Source: Lachnospiraceae bacterium
Lineage (GTDB): Bacteria; Bacillota; Clostridia; Lachnospirales; Lachnospiraceae
Length of the DNA: 64,000 bases
NCBI GenBank assembly: GCA_028692975.1
Contig: JAQUWF010000004.1
Span: 1 to 64,000 of the forward strand
Direction: 5' to 3'
Shown: piece after piece, positions 8,183-17,585 of the stretch
Position numbering within the stretch: the stretch's first letter is position 1
Layout: the number at the start of each line of letters is the position of its first letter
Position numbers and translations under genes: made by a program
The notes under the pieces: generated by a model
Told to the model about the DNA's origin: nothing
Databases searched by the model: none
The model's input: the letters and a program-made list of their open reading frames with translations, nothing else

Positions 8183-9082
8183 TTGAAAACAAAGAGCCGT
8201 GAACAAAGAGAACGAATGCTGGGATACTTTTTTATCCTTCCTGCAGTCATCTATATGCTGGTTTTTATTGGCTATCCCATTGTATATAACTGGATCATCA
8301 GCTTTCAGGATGTGACTGCTACCACACTGGCGAGTTCAGCCAGAGATTTTGTAGGCTTTGATAATTATAAAGCTGTTTTTGCAGACAGCACCTTCCAAAA
8401 GGCATTGCTGCATACCTTCATTTATACGGTAGGATGCCTTGTGATACAGTTTTCACTGGGATTCCTGTTTGCTATGTTTTTTGCAAAGAAATTTACAGTG
8501 TCAAAACCAATCCGTGGATTTATCGTAATAAGCTGGATGCTTCCGGTTACGGTAACAGCGCTGGTGTTTAAATTCATGTTCGCAGAGGGCAATGGAATTA
8601 TCAACACGATTTTGATGAATCTTCACATTATTAAAGAACCAATTGGCTGGCTGCTGAATGGCAGTACTGCCATGTGGGGACTGATCATCGCCAACTCCTG
8701 GGTGGGAATTCCCTTCAATATGCTGCTGCTGACCACGGGCTTAAATAATATCCCGGCGGATGTCTATGAGGCTGCTTCCATCGATGGCGCCAGCGGGCTG
8801 CAGAAGTTTCGTAAAATCACGCTTCCTCTGCTGAAACCGACCATTATGTCTGTTCTGATTTTGGGATTTGTACTGACCTTTAAGGTGTTTGATCTGGTGT
8901 ATGTAATGACGGGCGGAGGACCTGTGGATGCCACGGAAGTGCTGTCTACCTATTCCTATAAATTGTCCTTCCAGTTATTCCATTTCGGGGAAGGCTCTGC
9001 AGTGGCGAATGTACTGTTTGTCTGTCTGTTTATCGTTGCGCTGATTTACCTTAAGACAATATCGAAAGACGAGGTGATATAG
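8183..9082 (+). CDS. CUT1 ABC sugar permease, MalF/UgpA-type
   Basis: A 299-residue inner-membrane permease with six predicted helices, the first at about residues 13-33 (FFILPAVIYMLVFIGYP). The EAA loop that docks the ATPase is EAASIDGASGLQKFRKITLP near residue 195. The best start is TTG 8183 after AAAGGCGGTG; the next ATG would begin inside the first helix region. It pairs with the permease at 9084. No ATPase gene lies in this operon, so a shared MsmK/UgpC-type ATPase encoded elsewhere is expected. Confidence 0.92.
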   Translation: MKTKSREQRERMLGYFFILPAVIYMLVFIGYPIVYNWIISFQDVTATTLASSARDFVGFDNYKAVFADSTFQKALLHTFIYTVGCLVIQFSLGFLFAMFFAKKFTVSKPIRGFIVISWMLPVTVTALVFKFMFAEGNGIINTILMNLHIIKEPIGWLLNGSTAMWGLIIANSWVGIPFNMLLLTTGLNNIPADVYEAASIDGASGLQKFRKITLPLLKPTIMSVLILGFVLTFKVFDLVYVMTGGGPVDATEVLSTYSYKLSFQLFHFGEGSAVANVLFVCLFIVALIYLKTISKDEVI

Positions 9083-9083
9083 T

Positions 9084-9920
9084 ATGAAAAAAATTCATCT
9101 TCGGGATAAACAGAAAAATATTCTTTTCTGTGTGCTGGGAATTTTGATTGCATGTATCTTTTTGTTTCCATTGTACTGGATTATCGTCAATTCGTTTAAG
9201 CTGGACAGTGAGATATTTGCAAGTGTACCTACGCTGTGGCCTCATGAACTGACATTCACAGCTTACAAGGACCAGTTGGCGAACCTGGGAACCACCATGA
9301 AAAATTCCATAATTATTGCAGTGGGTTCCATGATCATTTCTCTGTGTCTGTCGGTGCCGGCCGCTTATGGACTGGCCAGATATAAAGTAAAAGGAATGAA
9401 AGTTTTTATTATGGTATTTCTGGTAACTCAGATGCTGCCGGCCTCACTGGTGCTGACACCGCTGTTTTTGATCTTTTCAAAAGCGCATCTGCTGAACAGC
9501 TACCTGGCGCCGATCCTTTCGACGGCCACCATATCCATTCCGTTTATTGTTTTGATGCTGCGCCCCAGTTTTTTGAATATGCCAAGAGAGCTGGAGGATG
9601 CGGCGAAGATCGATGGCTGCAACGCGGTCAGCGCATTTTTCAGAGTGGCGATTCCAATTTCCAAACCGACCGTAATCACGGCGGCCTGCTTCAGCTTTGT
9701 ATATGCATGGAACGACCTGGCCTACTCCATGACGTTTAATACAAAAGATGCAATGCGTCCCATGACGGCGGCCATTTATACCTTTATGAATCAATATGGA
9801 ACCAAATGGAACAGTATCATGGCCTATGGAGTTCTGCTGATTTTGCCAAGCTGTATTATCTTTGTTACCATGCAGAAGCATATTGTAGAAGGTATGACGA
9901 GCGGTTCTGTAAAGGGCTAG
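9084..9920 (+). CDS. CUT1 ABC sugar permease, MalG/UgpE-type
   Basis: A 278-residue partner permease with six predicted helices. It carries the MalG-type EAA motif EDAAKIDGCNAVSAFFRVAI near residue 170. ATG 9084 lies one base after the stop of the first permease, behind GAGGTGA, so the two are translationally coupled and probably form a heterodimer. The operon context links uptake to the GH31 enzymes that follow. Confidence 0.92.
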   Translation: MKKIHLRDKQKNILFCVLGILIACIFLFPLYWIIVNSFKLDSEIFASVPTLWPHELTFTAYKDQLANLGTTMKNSIIIAVGSMIISLCLSVPAAYGLARYKVKGMKVFIMVFLVTQMLPASLVLTPLFLIFSKAHLLNSYLAPILSTATISIPFIVLMLRPSFLNMPRELEDAAKIDGCNAVSAFFRVAIPISKPTVITAACFSFVYAWNDLAYSMTFNTKDAMRPMTAAIYTFMNQYGTKWNSIMAYGVLLILPSCIIFVTMQKHIVEGMTSGSVKG

Positions 9921-10063
9921 GACAGCCGAAAGTGGTAGTAAACAAAATGGTGAAACAGGGAAATGACAGAGGAAACGTAATAGAAGAGCAGGCAAAATAA
10001 TAAGAAACAAAAAATGCAGGGGTGTTCCTGATATAGAAAATAAGATAAGAAGAGGTGGACATT

Positions 10064-12058
10064 ATGAGTTTTTTTAGAGAAGAGGATGGCTGTCTGAAAT
10101 TCCATTTTGATGCGGAGGAGCTTTGGGTTCAGCCGTGGGGAAAGAACAGTTTTCGTGTGCGCGCCACAAAACAGGCCGAAATGCCGGAGGAATGCTGGGC
10201 GCTGACGATGCAGCCGGAAAAAATTGATACTGAGATCCATATAGAAGAAAATTATGCGACCATTCGCAGCGGGAAGCTGTCCGCCCGGATTTCAAAATAC
10301 GGAAAACTGACGTTTTACAATGAAAAAGGGGAAGTGCTGCTGGATGAATACCTTCGGAACCGTCTGGACGTATTTGCAGATTACTGCAGCGCCCTGGAGG
10401 TGGAAGCAAGGGAATTTAAGCCGATTATCGGCGGAGATTATCAGTTGACCATGCGGTTTGTATCCAATCCGGAGGAAAAAATATATGGAATGGGGCAGTA
10501 TCAGCAGCCTTATTTGAATCTGAAGGGGACGGATCTGGAGCTGGCGCAGAGAAATTCCCAGGCCAGTGTGCCATTTTATATCTCTTCTCTGGGATATGGA
10601 TTTTTATGGAACAATCCGGCTGTGGGCAGGGCTGTATTCGGAAAAAATATCACTTCTTTTGAAGCATTTTCCACGAAAGCGCTTGACTACTGGATCACGG
10701 CAGAAGATACCCCGGCTAAAATCGAAGAAGCTTATGCCGGCGTGACCGGAACCGTGCCGATGATGCCGGATTATGCCATGGGCTTTTGGCAGTGCAAGCT
10801 GCGTTACCAGACACAGGAAGAGCTGCTGGAGGTGGCGAGAGAGTATAAACGGCGCAATCTTCCGATTTCTGTGATTGTCATTGACTACTTCCACTGGCCG
10901 ATGCAGGGGGACTGGCGGTTTGATCCCAAGTACTGGCCGGATCCGGATGCGATGATAAAGGAGCTTCAGGAGATGGGAATTGAACTGATGGTTTCTATCT
11001 GGCCTACCGTGGATTACCGCAGTGAAAATTTTGAAGAAATGCGGGACAGGGGATATTTGATCCGCACGGAAAGAGGCTTCCGTATCGTGATGGATTTCCA
11101 GGGAAATACGGTGCATTATGATGCCACTAATCCAAAGGCCCGGGAATATGTATGGGAAAAGGCGAAGAAAAATTACTACGATAAAGGCGTTAAGGTATTC
11201 TGGCTGGACGAGGCAGAGCCGGAATACAGTGTCTATGATTTTGAGAATTATCGTTACCATATGGGACCGAATGTTCAGATTGGAAATATCTACCCGGCAC
11301 TGTATGCCAAGACATTCTTTGATGGAATGAAGGCAGAGGGCCAGGAAAATATTATTAACCTGCTCCGATGCGCCTGGGCCGGTTCTCAGAAATATGGTGC
11401 ACTGGTCTGGTCCGGAGATATCCACTCCAGCTTCGCCAGCCTGCGCAATCAGTTGGCAGCAGGATTGAATATGGGAATTGCAGGTATTCCATGGTGGACG
11501 ACAGACATCGGCGGTTTCCACGGCGGAGATCCCAAAAATCCCGAGTTCCGGGAATTGCTGGTGAGATGGTTTGAATATGGCACCTTCTGCCCGGTTATGA
11601 GACTGCATGGCTACCGCGAACCGCTGAAGGAGCCTATGGGTAAGGAAGGCGGAGCTGCCTGCGTGTCCGGTGCAGACAATGAGGTGTGGTCCTTCGGCGA
11701 TGAAAATTATGAAATTCTGAAGAAGTATCTGGAATTAAGAGAACATATGAAGCCATATATTACGGAGCTGATGGAGGCGGCCCATACAAAGGGCACTCCG
11801 GTGATGAGACCGCTGTTCTATGATTTCCCACAGGACGGGCAGGCGTGGAATGTGGAGGATCAGTATATGTTCGGAGCAGATGTGCTGGTGGCTCCGGTGC
11901 TGTATGGCGGCATGAGCGAGAGAACGGTCTATCTGCCGGGAGACGGAGAATGGAAAAACTACTGGACAGGCGAAACCTTCCAGGGAGGAATGACGATCAC
12001 GGTGAAGACCCCGCTGGCAGAGCTTCCGGTTTTTGTGCGAAACGGAAGAGAACTGTAG
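10064..12058 (+). CDS. GH31 alpha-glycosidase, probable alpha-xylosidase
   Basis: A 664-residue glycoside hydrolase family 31 enzyme without a signal peptide, so cytoplasmic. The nucleophile is Asp382 in WLDEAEPEYS. The acid/base candidate is Asp452 in VWSGDIHSSF. The barrel begins near residue 230 after an N-terminal beta-sandwich. WLDEAEPE-type sites are common in GH31 alpha-xylosidases, so cleavage of alpha-xylosyl oligosaccharides is likely; an alpha-glucosidase is possible. A GTG at 10055 is in frame, but the ribosome site AAGAGGTGG overlaps it, so ATG 10064 was chosen. A second GH31 follows after 118 bp. Confidence 0.9.
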   Translation: MSFFREEDGCLKFHFDAEELWVQPWGKNSFRVRATKQAEMPEECWALTMQPEKIDTEIHIEENYATIRSGKLSARISKYGKLTFYNEKGEVLLDEYLRNRLDVFADYCSALEVEAREFKPIIGGDYQLTMRFVSNPEEKIYGMGQYQQPYLNLKGTDLELAQRNSQASVPFYISSLGYGFLWNNPAVGRAVFGKNITSFEAFSTKALDYWITAEDTPAKIEEAYAGVTGTVPMMPDYAMGFWQCKLRYQTQEELLEVAREYKRRNLPISVIVIDYFHWPMQGDWRFDPKYWPDPDAMIKELQEMGIELMVSIWPTVDYRSENFEEMRDRGYLIRTERGFRIVMDFQGNTVHYDATNPKAREYVWEKAKKNYYDKGVKVFWLDEAEPEYSVYDFENYRYHMGPNVQIGNIYPALYAKTFFDGMKAEGQENIINLLRCAWAGSQKYGALVWSGDIHSSFASLRNQLAAGLNMGIAGIPWWTTDIGGFHGGDPKNPEFRELLVRWFEYGTFCPVMRLHGYREPLKEPMGKEGGAACVSGADNEVWSFGDENYEILKKYLELREHMKPYITELMEAAHTKGTPVMRPLFYDFPQDGQAWNVEDQYMFGADVLVAPVLYGGMSERTVYLPGDGEWKNYWTGETFQGGMTITVKTPLAELPVFVRNGREL

Positions 12059-12080
12059 ATGGCGTCATGGAAACGATTGT

Positions 12081-12159
12081 GTCAGGTTTTCTATGAAAAC
12101 CTGACAATCGGCATCAGCTCATCTGCGATTGGCAAATTTAAAATGGGCTGATGCTCAAA
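12081..12159 (+). repeat. Palindromic repeat, copy A
   Basis: A two-part element. A hairpin, GTCAGGTTTTC-TAT-GAAAACCTGAC (12081-12105), precedes a second palindrome from GCATCAGCTCAT to ATGGGCTGATGC (12111-12154), then TCAAA. It lies 17 bp before the start of the second GH31 gene, just ahead of its ribosome site. Related copies lie at 17490, 21148, 21231, 55027 and 55368. Confidence 0.8.
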
Positions 12160-12176
12160 CAGGAAGAGGTGAACCT

Positions 12177-14447
12177 ATGAAATTTACAAACGGATACTGG
12201 CGTATCAGAGAAGAGATCGAGCCGGCATATGCGGTGGAATATTATGATTCTGACATCAGAGGAAACGAACTCACTGTATTTGCTGCTACAAAACATATGG
12301 GAGACCGTGGGGATACCATGAATCTGCCGCTGCTGACGGTAACCTTTACCAGCCCGATGGAAAATGTGATTAAAGTAAAGGCAGTTCATTTAAAGGGAGC
12401 GCTCTATAAAGGGCCTCATTATGAAGTGAATCAGAAGCCCGGAAATTTCATTCATATTGAAGAAACAAAAGATCAGATTATTTACCGTTCCGGAAAAACC
12501 AGTGCGGTGATCGACAAAGGGGCAAACGGATGGAAGGTGGCATTCTATGACGGAGAACGCCTTTTGACGGAAAGCAGCTACCGGAATCTCGCCTATATGA
12601 AAAACAGAGAAACCGGAAAAAATTATATGACAGAACAGCTTTTGCTGGACGTGGGCGAGTATGTCTATGGCCTGGGCGAGCGCTATACGGCATTTGTAAA
12701 AAACGGGCAGCAGGTGGAGAGCTGGAACGAGGATGGAGGAACCGCATCAGAACAGACCTATAAAAATGTTCCCTTCTATATCACAAATAAAGGCTATGGC
12801 GTCTTCGTGGCAAATGCTGGGGATGTGCATTTTGAAATCGGCAGCGAAAAGGTAGAACGGGTGCAGTTTTCCATGCAGACGGAAACGTTGGAATACTATA
12901 TTTTAAACGGCTCAACACCAAAGGAAACGGTTCAGTTGTATACAGAGCTGCTGGGAAAACCGGCGCTGCCGCCGGCCTGGTCTTTTGGTCTCTGGCTGAC
13001 CACTTCCTTCACCACCAGCTATGATGAGAAGACAGTGACAGGCTTTATTCAGGGGATGGCGGACCGGGATATTCCGCTGCATACCTTCCATTTTGACTGT
13101 TTCTGGATGAAAGGATATGAGTGGTGCAATTTCCAGTGGGATCCGGATACTTTCCCGGACCCGGCAGCCATGCTGAAACGGTACAAAGACAGAGGGCTGC
13201 ATATCTGTGTCTGGATCAACAGCTATATCGGTCAGAAATCCTGCCTGTTTGACGAGGGGATGGAGAACGGTTACTTTGTGAAGAACATGGACGGTTCGGT
13301 ATGGCAGTGCGACCGGTGGCAGGCCGGCATGGCGCTGGTGGATTTCACCAATCCGGAGGCCTGCAAATGGTATCAGGATAAGCTGGAAGCCCTGATTGAT
13401 ATGGGCGTGGACTGCTTCAAAACGGATTTCGGCGAGAGAATTCCGGTGACCGGAGTGAAGTATTATGACGGTTCCGATACCGTGAAGATGCATAATTATT
13501 ATACTTATCTGTACAATAAGACGGTGTTTGAGCTGCTGGAACGAAAGCTTGGCAGGGACAAAGCGGTGCTCTTCGCCCGCTCTACGGCGGCAGGCGGACA
13601 GAAGTTCCCGGTACACTGGGGAGGTGACTGCACAGCAACTTACCCATCCATGGCAGAGGACTTAAGGGGCGGATTATCCCTGGCTCTGGCCGGATATGGA
13701 TTCTGGAGCCATGATATTGGCGGATTCGAGCAGACCGCATCCGCGGACGTATATAAACGCTGGTGTGCGTTCGGACTTTTGAGCAGTCACAGCAGACTTC
13801 ACGGCTCCCAGTCCTACCGGGTACCCTGGCTGTTTGATGAGGAAGCCTGCGACGTACTTCGCAAATTCGTAAAGCTGAAATGCTCCCTGATGCCTTATTT
13901 ATATAATCAGGCGGTAAAAGCTCATACGGAAGGAATTCCCATGATGCGCCCCATGCTTCTGGATTTCCCAGAGGATCTGTCCGCGGAGACGGTGGACAAA
14001 CAGTACATGCTGGGCGATTCCCTGCTGGTAGCGCCAATCTTCAAAAAAAATGGTGAGGTTTCTTATTATCTCCCCAAGGGAACCTGGACCAATTACCTGA
14101 CCGGCGAAGTCCGCGAAGGAGAAAAATGGTATACAGAGAAATTTGATTATTTCCATCTGCCGCTCATGGTAAGGGAAAATACGGTTCTGACCGTCGGAGC
14201 AAATGACTGCAGACCGGATTACGATTATACCGACGGAGTCACCCTGAAACTGTTTGAGATCAGGGAAGGCGCTTCCTTTGTAACGACAGTCCCGGATGTG
14301 GATGGGAAAGAATCGATGAGGATTACTGTAAGAAAAGAAAGCGGCGTAATTCACATGAAGGTAAAGGGTGGAAAGAAATGGTCCGTGGAAGTGGTGAATG
14401 ACCCGGATGCAAAAGTCAGTATAGCTGGGGAAGAGGTAACCGCCTGA
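12177..14447 (+). CDS. yicI: GH31 alpha-xylosidase, YicI-like
   Basis: A 756-residue cytoplasmic GH31 enzyme close in length to E. coli YicI (772 residues). The nucleophile Asp417 lies in CFKTDFGERIP, the YicI signature, and the acid/base Asp484 in HWGGDCTATY; the YicI equivalents are Asp416 and Asp482. YicI releases xylose from isoprimeverose-like alpha-1,6-xylosides. ATG 12177 follows AGGAAGAGGTG; a TTG 48 bp upstream would run through the palindromic repeat and is rejected. Two GH31 enzymes with one importer suggest stepwise breakdown of a xylosylated oligosaccharide, such as a xyloglucan fragment. Confidence 0.93.
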   Translation: MKFTNGYWRIREEIEPAYAVEYYDSDIRGNELTVFAATKHMGDRGDTMNLPLLTVTFTSPMENVIKVKAVHLKGALYKGPHYEVNQKPGNFIHIEETKDQIIYRSGKTSAVIDKGANGWKVAFYDGERLLTESSYRNLAYMKNRETGKNYMTEQLLLDVGEYVYGLGERYTAFVKNGQQVESWNEDGGTASEQTYKNVPFYITNKGYGVFVANAGDVHFEIGSEKVERVQFSMQTETLEYYILNGSTPKETVQLYTELLGKPALPPAWSFGLWLTTSFTTSYDEKTVTGFIQGMADRDIPLHTFHFDCFWMKGYEWCNFQWDPDTFPDPAAMLKRYKDRGLHICVWINSYIGQKSCLFDEGMENGYFVKNMDGSVWQCDRWQAGMALVDFTNPEACKWYQDKLEALIDMGVDCFKTDFGERIPVTGVKYYDGSDTVKMHNYYTYLYNKTVFELLERKLGRDKAVLFARSTAAGGQKFPVHWGGDCTATYPSMAEDLRGGLSLALAGYGFWSHDIGGFEQTASADVYKRWCAFGLLSSHSRLHGSQSYRVPWLFDEEACDVLRKFVKLKCSLMPYLYNQAVKAHTEGIPMMRPMLLDFPEDLSAETVDKQYMLGDSLLVAPIFKKNGEVSYYLPKGTWTNYLTGEVREGEKWYTEKFDYFHLPLMVRENTVLTVGANDCRPDYDYTDGVTLKLFEIREGASFVTTVPDVDGKESMRITVRKESGVIHMKVKGGKKWSVEVVNDPDAKVSIAGEEVTA

Positions 14448-14512
14448 TTAAAAAAGAGCTTCTGGGGGAGAAGGTTAATTTAAAAAAGCGTTGACAAAAT
14501 AGCATAGTTTAT

Positions 14513-14566
14513 AAAAACACAGCAAAAGGTTTCTTTTTGACAAGAGAAGCCGTTTGCTGTGTTTTA
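14513..14566 (+). terminator. Terminator of the GH31 operon
   Basis: AAAAACACAGCAAA (14513-14526) pairs with TTTGCTGTGTTTT (14553-14565). The rest of the 372-bp gap to the LacI gene is AT-rich with no gene seen. Confidence 0.85.
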
Positions 14567-14819
14567 TGTTGAAAATTTGATAGGGTGTTTGTGAAAGAGG
14601 AACGGGTAGGGGTGGAGAAATGCTTCTGTTCATTAGAATCCCCTCCTTTATTTATGTATAATTGTAAAAAAATTCTAACAAAATACTAAGAAAGAATCAA
14701 AAAACTGTAATTTTTTTAGAAAGCATGTTATGATTACAGCAAAACTTTAAGACGGGAAGAACAGCAGGGATTACAGGAAATAATGGAACAGAAGGATAAA
14801 AAGGAAGGCGAGAAGAGTT

Positions 14820-15857
14820 ATGGGGAAAGAGGGAAGCATCACAATCAAAGAAGTAGCTAAGAAAGCCGGCGTATCGGTGGCTACTGCTGGGCGTGCCATG
14901 GGAAATTACGGGAGAATTTCAGAGGAGACAAGACAAAGGGTGCTGAAGGCTGCAGAAGAACTGGACTATGTTCCAAATAAATTAGCACAAAGCATGCGAA
15001 GCCGCAGCACCAAAACAATAGCGGTGGTTGTGCCGGATATACAAAATAATTTTTTTGGAGCCATTGTAGCTGCGATGGAACAGAGAGCAAGAGAAAAGGG
15101 CTATGCAATATTGATATGTAATACAAACGAAAAAAGAGAACTGGAACTGGACTGTCTGGAAATGCTGGCTTCGAAGCAGGTGGATGGAATTCTGCTGGCA
15201 TCTACTTTTGTAGACAAAAGCGAAATACCCGGCCGGTATGTAAAGTCCATTTTTTATAAATTTCCGTTTGTATTGTTTGACCGGAAAATCAATGACTTTC
15301 CCTTTGTATCCATACTGTCAGATAATTATAATATGGCCTACCGGGTCACCAAGTATATTATAGGCCTGGGACATACAGATATTGCTACAATCGGATCGGA
15401 AAAGGAGCATGTGGTATCTAATACGGTAAAAGAAAGGGAGGCCGGATACCGCGCCGCACTGCGCGAAGCCGGATTGGGGCATGATGGTCTGTCTATTAAT
15501 GTTGACTGGAAGGAACAGAGAGAGACAGAAAAAAGACTTAATATTTTGCTGGATTACCATAAGGTAAGCGCTATTATTGTTTTTAATAATTCTATTATTG
15601 GCGAACTTTTGAATATTTTGAACAAACGGAAATTGATAATTCCTGACAATATATCAATTGCGACGTGGGATGATGAAGAGTATGACGAATTCTTAAAAAT
15701 CACAGCAGTAAAGCAGCCGTGTAAAAAAATGGGGGAACTTGCCGTGGACAGTCTGATTGAACGAATCGAAGCAGATGATGACAGGATGGAAGAGCTTACG
15801 ATTACTTTGAATAGTACTCTGATACAACGGGAGTCCTGCAAAATTTATCGTGCGTAA
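14820..15857 (+). CDS. LacI-family transcriptional regulator
   Basis: A 345-residue LacI/GalR repressor. The N-terminal helix-turn-helix and hinge are clear: TIKEVAKKAGVSVATAGRAM (about 7-26) and YVPNKLAQSMRSRSTKTIAV with the hinge helix. The periplasmic-binding-like effector domain follows (VVPDIQNNFFGAIVAAME onward). ATG 14820 is preceded by AAGGAAGGCGAG. Two matching LacI-type sites lie in the intergenic region to the AnmK-like operon at 15979 and 16141, so this protein is the likely repressor of that operon. The inducer is unknown. Confidence 0.93.
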   Translation: MGKEGSITIKEVAKKAGVSVATAGRAMGNYGRISEETRQRVLKAAEELDYVPNKLAQSMRSRSTKTIAVVVPDIQNNFFGAIVAAMEQRAREKGYAILICNTNEKRELELDCLEMLASKQVDGILLASTFVDKSEIPGRYVKSIFYKFPFVLFDRKINDFPFVSILSDNYNMAYRVTKYIIGLGHTDIATIGSEKEHVVSNTVKEREAGYRAALREAGLGHDGLSINVDWKEQRETEKRLNILLDYHKVSAIIVFNNSIIGELLNILNKRKLIIPDNISIATWDDEEYDEFLKITAVKQPCKKMGELAVDSLIERIEADDDRMEELTITLNSTLIQRESCKIYRA

Positions 15858-15978
15858 TAACTATTTAGAAAAAGATATGGCAATAACATATAGAGTAATA
15901 TATAAAGAAGTGAAAAAGGATATTTCTATGAGAAGTGTCCTTTTTTTGTATTTAAATATATAGAATCAGTACAAAAAA

Positions 15979-15990
15979 GAGAACGTTCGC
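15979..15990. promoter_or_regulatory. LacI-type operator, upstream site
   Basis: GAGAACGTTCGC has the central CG and near-palindromic form of LacI-family sites. It matches the reverse complement of the site at 16141-16152 at 10 of 12 positions. It lies about 113 bp upstream of the -35 box. Confidence 0.6.
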
Positions 15991-16102
15991 TTAATTATGA
16001 AAAAACAATTTAATTTTTACTGAGAAAAAATAATGTAAAAAGTAATTATTTACAAAAATCAGAAATCAAAACTATAAATATTGACGAATAATAAAAAACT
16101 AA

Positions 16103-16131
16103 TTGACATTCTTATAGCAGAATAGTATAGT
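16103..16131 (+). promoter_or_regulatory. Promoter of the AnmK-like operon
   Basis: TTGACA (16103-16108), a 17-nt spacer and TATAGT (16126-16131) form a near-consensus sigma-A promoter. Transcription should start around 16138, at the edge of the downstream operator. Confidence 0.85.
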
Positions 16132-16140
16132 GTCATTAAA

Positions 16141-16152
16141 GATAACGTTCTC
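16141..16152. promoter_or_regulatory. LacI-type operator at the transcription start
   Basis: GATAACGTTCTC begins 10 bp after the -10 box, where a bound repressor would block initiation. A further GAGAAC at 16163-16168 makes a wider inverted repeat with the GTTCTC half. Confidence 0.7.
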
Positions 16153-16190
16153 ACATAAAAGCGAGAACAAAATATAAGGAGGAAAATGGA

Positions 16191-17423
16191 ATGGCACTTA
16201 TACTTGGTATGAACAGCGGATCGTCCTTTGATGGAATTGACGTTGTTCTCTGCGAAATTGATATGGATCCGGATGGATTTCCTACGGCTCCGAAATTTAT
16301 ATCCGGGGGATCTTATGACTGGCCGGAAGAGGTAGCGACAATCGTTCGGGATTCGTTCGTAAATAAGGTAGATATGATTGGACTGAACAGACTGGACTAT
16401 CTTTGCGGAGCCGTGTTTGCTGAAAAAGCAAGACAGTTTATGCAGGAAAATAATATTAAGGCAGAGGATATTTATGTTCTTGGACTTGATACTCAGACGA
16501 TTTATCAGGAGCAGCCCGATCATAAGGCAATTGATGAAATGACCAGAGAAGAAAAAGATGACTGGGTAGGAAGATGGCTTTCCAAAGCTTATCCGGCAGG
16601 ACTGCAGATGGGCAATTCTTCTATCATTGCCAATCTCCTGGATATTGATACTGTTACACACTTTAGAGCAGCAGATCATGCATCCGGCGGAAGTGCAGCA
16701 CCACTTATGCCATATCTTGATTTCATTCTTTTCAGAAAGCTGGATCATCCGGCGATGACACTGAATATTGGCGGAATTGCAAATCTGCATCTGGCCAGCA
16801 AGGACAGAAGGCAGATGTTCGGATTTGATACTGGTCCAGGTAATGTAATCTCCAATTACATGACTAAGAAATTATATGGAACAGATTATGACAAAGACGG
16901 CGCAATCGGTGCCAGCGGAAAAGTTGATGAGGGACTGCTTGATTTCTTCATGCATCATCCGTTTTTTGATCGTCCGGTTCCAAGATCTGGCTGGATTGCT
17001 GATTACAGTCCGGAATATATTGACAGTGTACTTGCTAAATTCAGCTATCTTCCAAAGGAAGATATTATTGCGACAGCGGATGCATTTACCGGAGCTGCAG
17101 TGGCAAAATCTATGACTGATAATATTCCGAAGGAGTTAATTGACCAGACGAAGTATCTGTATGCAAGCGGCGGTGGAGTAAGAAATCCTACTATCATGAA
17201 AGAGATTCAGAAGAGAATTCCACAGAATATCAAGCTGACTACATCAGATGAGATTGGAATTCCGGCAGCATATAAGGAAGCGATTAAATTTGCAACGATT
17301 GCTTTTTCCACAATGCATCAGATCCCGGGCAATATTCCGGCAGCAGGTCACGCGTCTCAGTATGCGATTCTTGGAAAGATAGCGTTAGCACCGCATCATA
17401 TCAAAGGTGGCGCTCAGTTTTAA
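16191..17423 (+). CDS. AnmK-like anhydro-sugar kinase family protein
   Basis: A 410-residue member of the anhydro-N-acetylmuramic acid kinase/levoglucosan kinase family. AnmK opens the 1,6-anhydro ring while phosphorylating the sugar. Visible family motifs are NSGSSFDGIDVVL (8-20), the catalytic Asp region FRAADHASGG (Asp162), FDTGPGN, and YDKDGAIGASG. Two parts differ: the usual SHGQT stretch is LDTQT near residue 100, and the PKSTGRE-like segment is PRSGWIADYS. The fold is therefore clear but the substrate may not be anhydro-MurNAc. It heads an operon with a CUT2 importer and a fructose-6-phosphate aldolase, suggesting use of an imported (anhydro)sugar. ATG 16191 follows AAGGAGG. Confidence 0.8.
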   Translation: MALILGMNSGSSFDGIDVVLCEIDMDPDGFPTAPKFISGGSYDWPEEVATIVRDSFVNKVDMIGLNRLDYLCGAVFAEKARQFMQENNIKAEDIYVLGLDTQTIYQEQPDHKAIDEMTREEKDDWVGRWLSKAYPAGLQMGNSSIIANLLDIDTVTHFRAADHASGGSAAPLMPYLDFILFRKLDHPAMTLNIGGIANLHLASKDRRQMFGFDTGPGNVISNYMTKKLYGTDYDKDGAIGASGKVDEGLLDFFMHHPFFDRPVPRSGWIADYSPEYIDSVLAKFSYLPKEDIIATADAFTGAAVAKSMTDNIPKELIDQTKYLYASGGGVRNPTIMKEIQKRIPQNIKLTTSDEIGIPAAYKEAIKFATIAFSTMHQIPGNIPAAGHASQYAILGKIALAPHHIKGGAQF

Positions 17424-17489
17424 ATAATATTTAAATAAGGCAAAAGCTTGTGTGAGCATTTTATGGCACCACATTACAAGAAGATTGTG

Positions 17490-17567
17490 CCGGGTTTTCT
17501 CTGAAAACCGGACATGCAGAGTCAGCCCATTTGCCCAACGCAAATTCAGGATTGGCTGATGTTCAAA
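17490..17567 (+). repeat. Palindromic repeat, copy B
   Basis: A hairpin CCGGGTTTTC-TCT-GAAAACCGG (about 17490-17511) is followed by a palindrome from GTCAGCCCATTTGC to GATTGGCTGATG and then TTCAAA. It ends 18 bp before the start codon of the binding-protein gene. Confidence 0.8.
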
Positions 17568-17585
17568 AATAAGGAGGGTTTTACA

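Noticed and set aside
10604..11608. Long minus-strand open frame of 334 codons
   Set aside because: It lies wholly inside the GH31 gene, whose catalytic motifs are clear; the antisense frame has no family signature.
12912..14354. Three overlapping minus-strand frames
   Set aside because: They are shadows of the second GH31 gene, which has conserved active-site residues.
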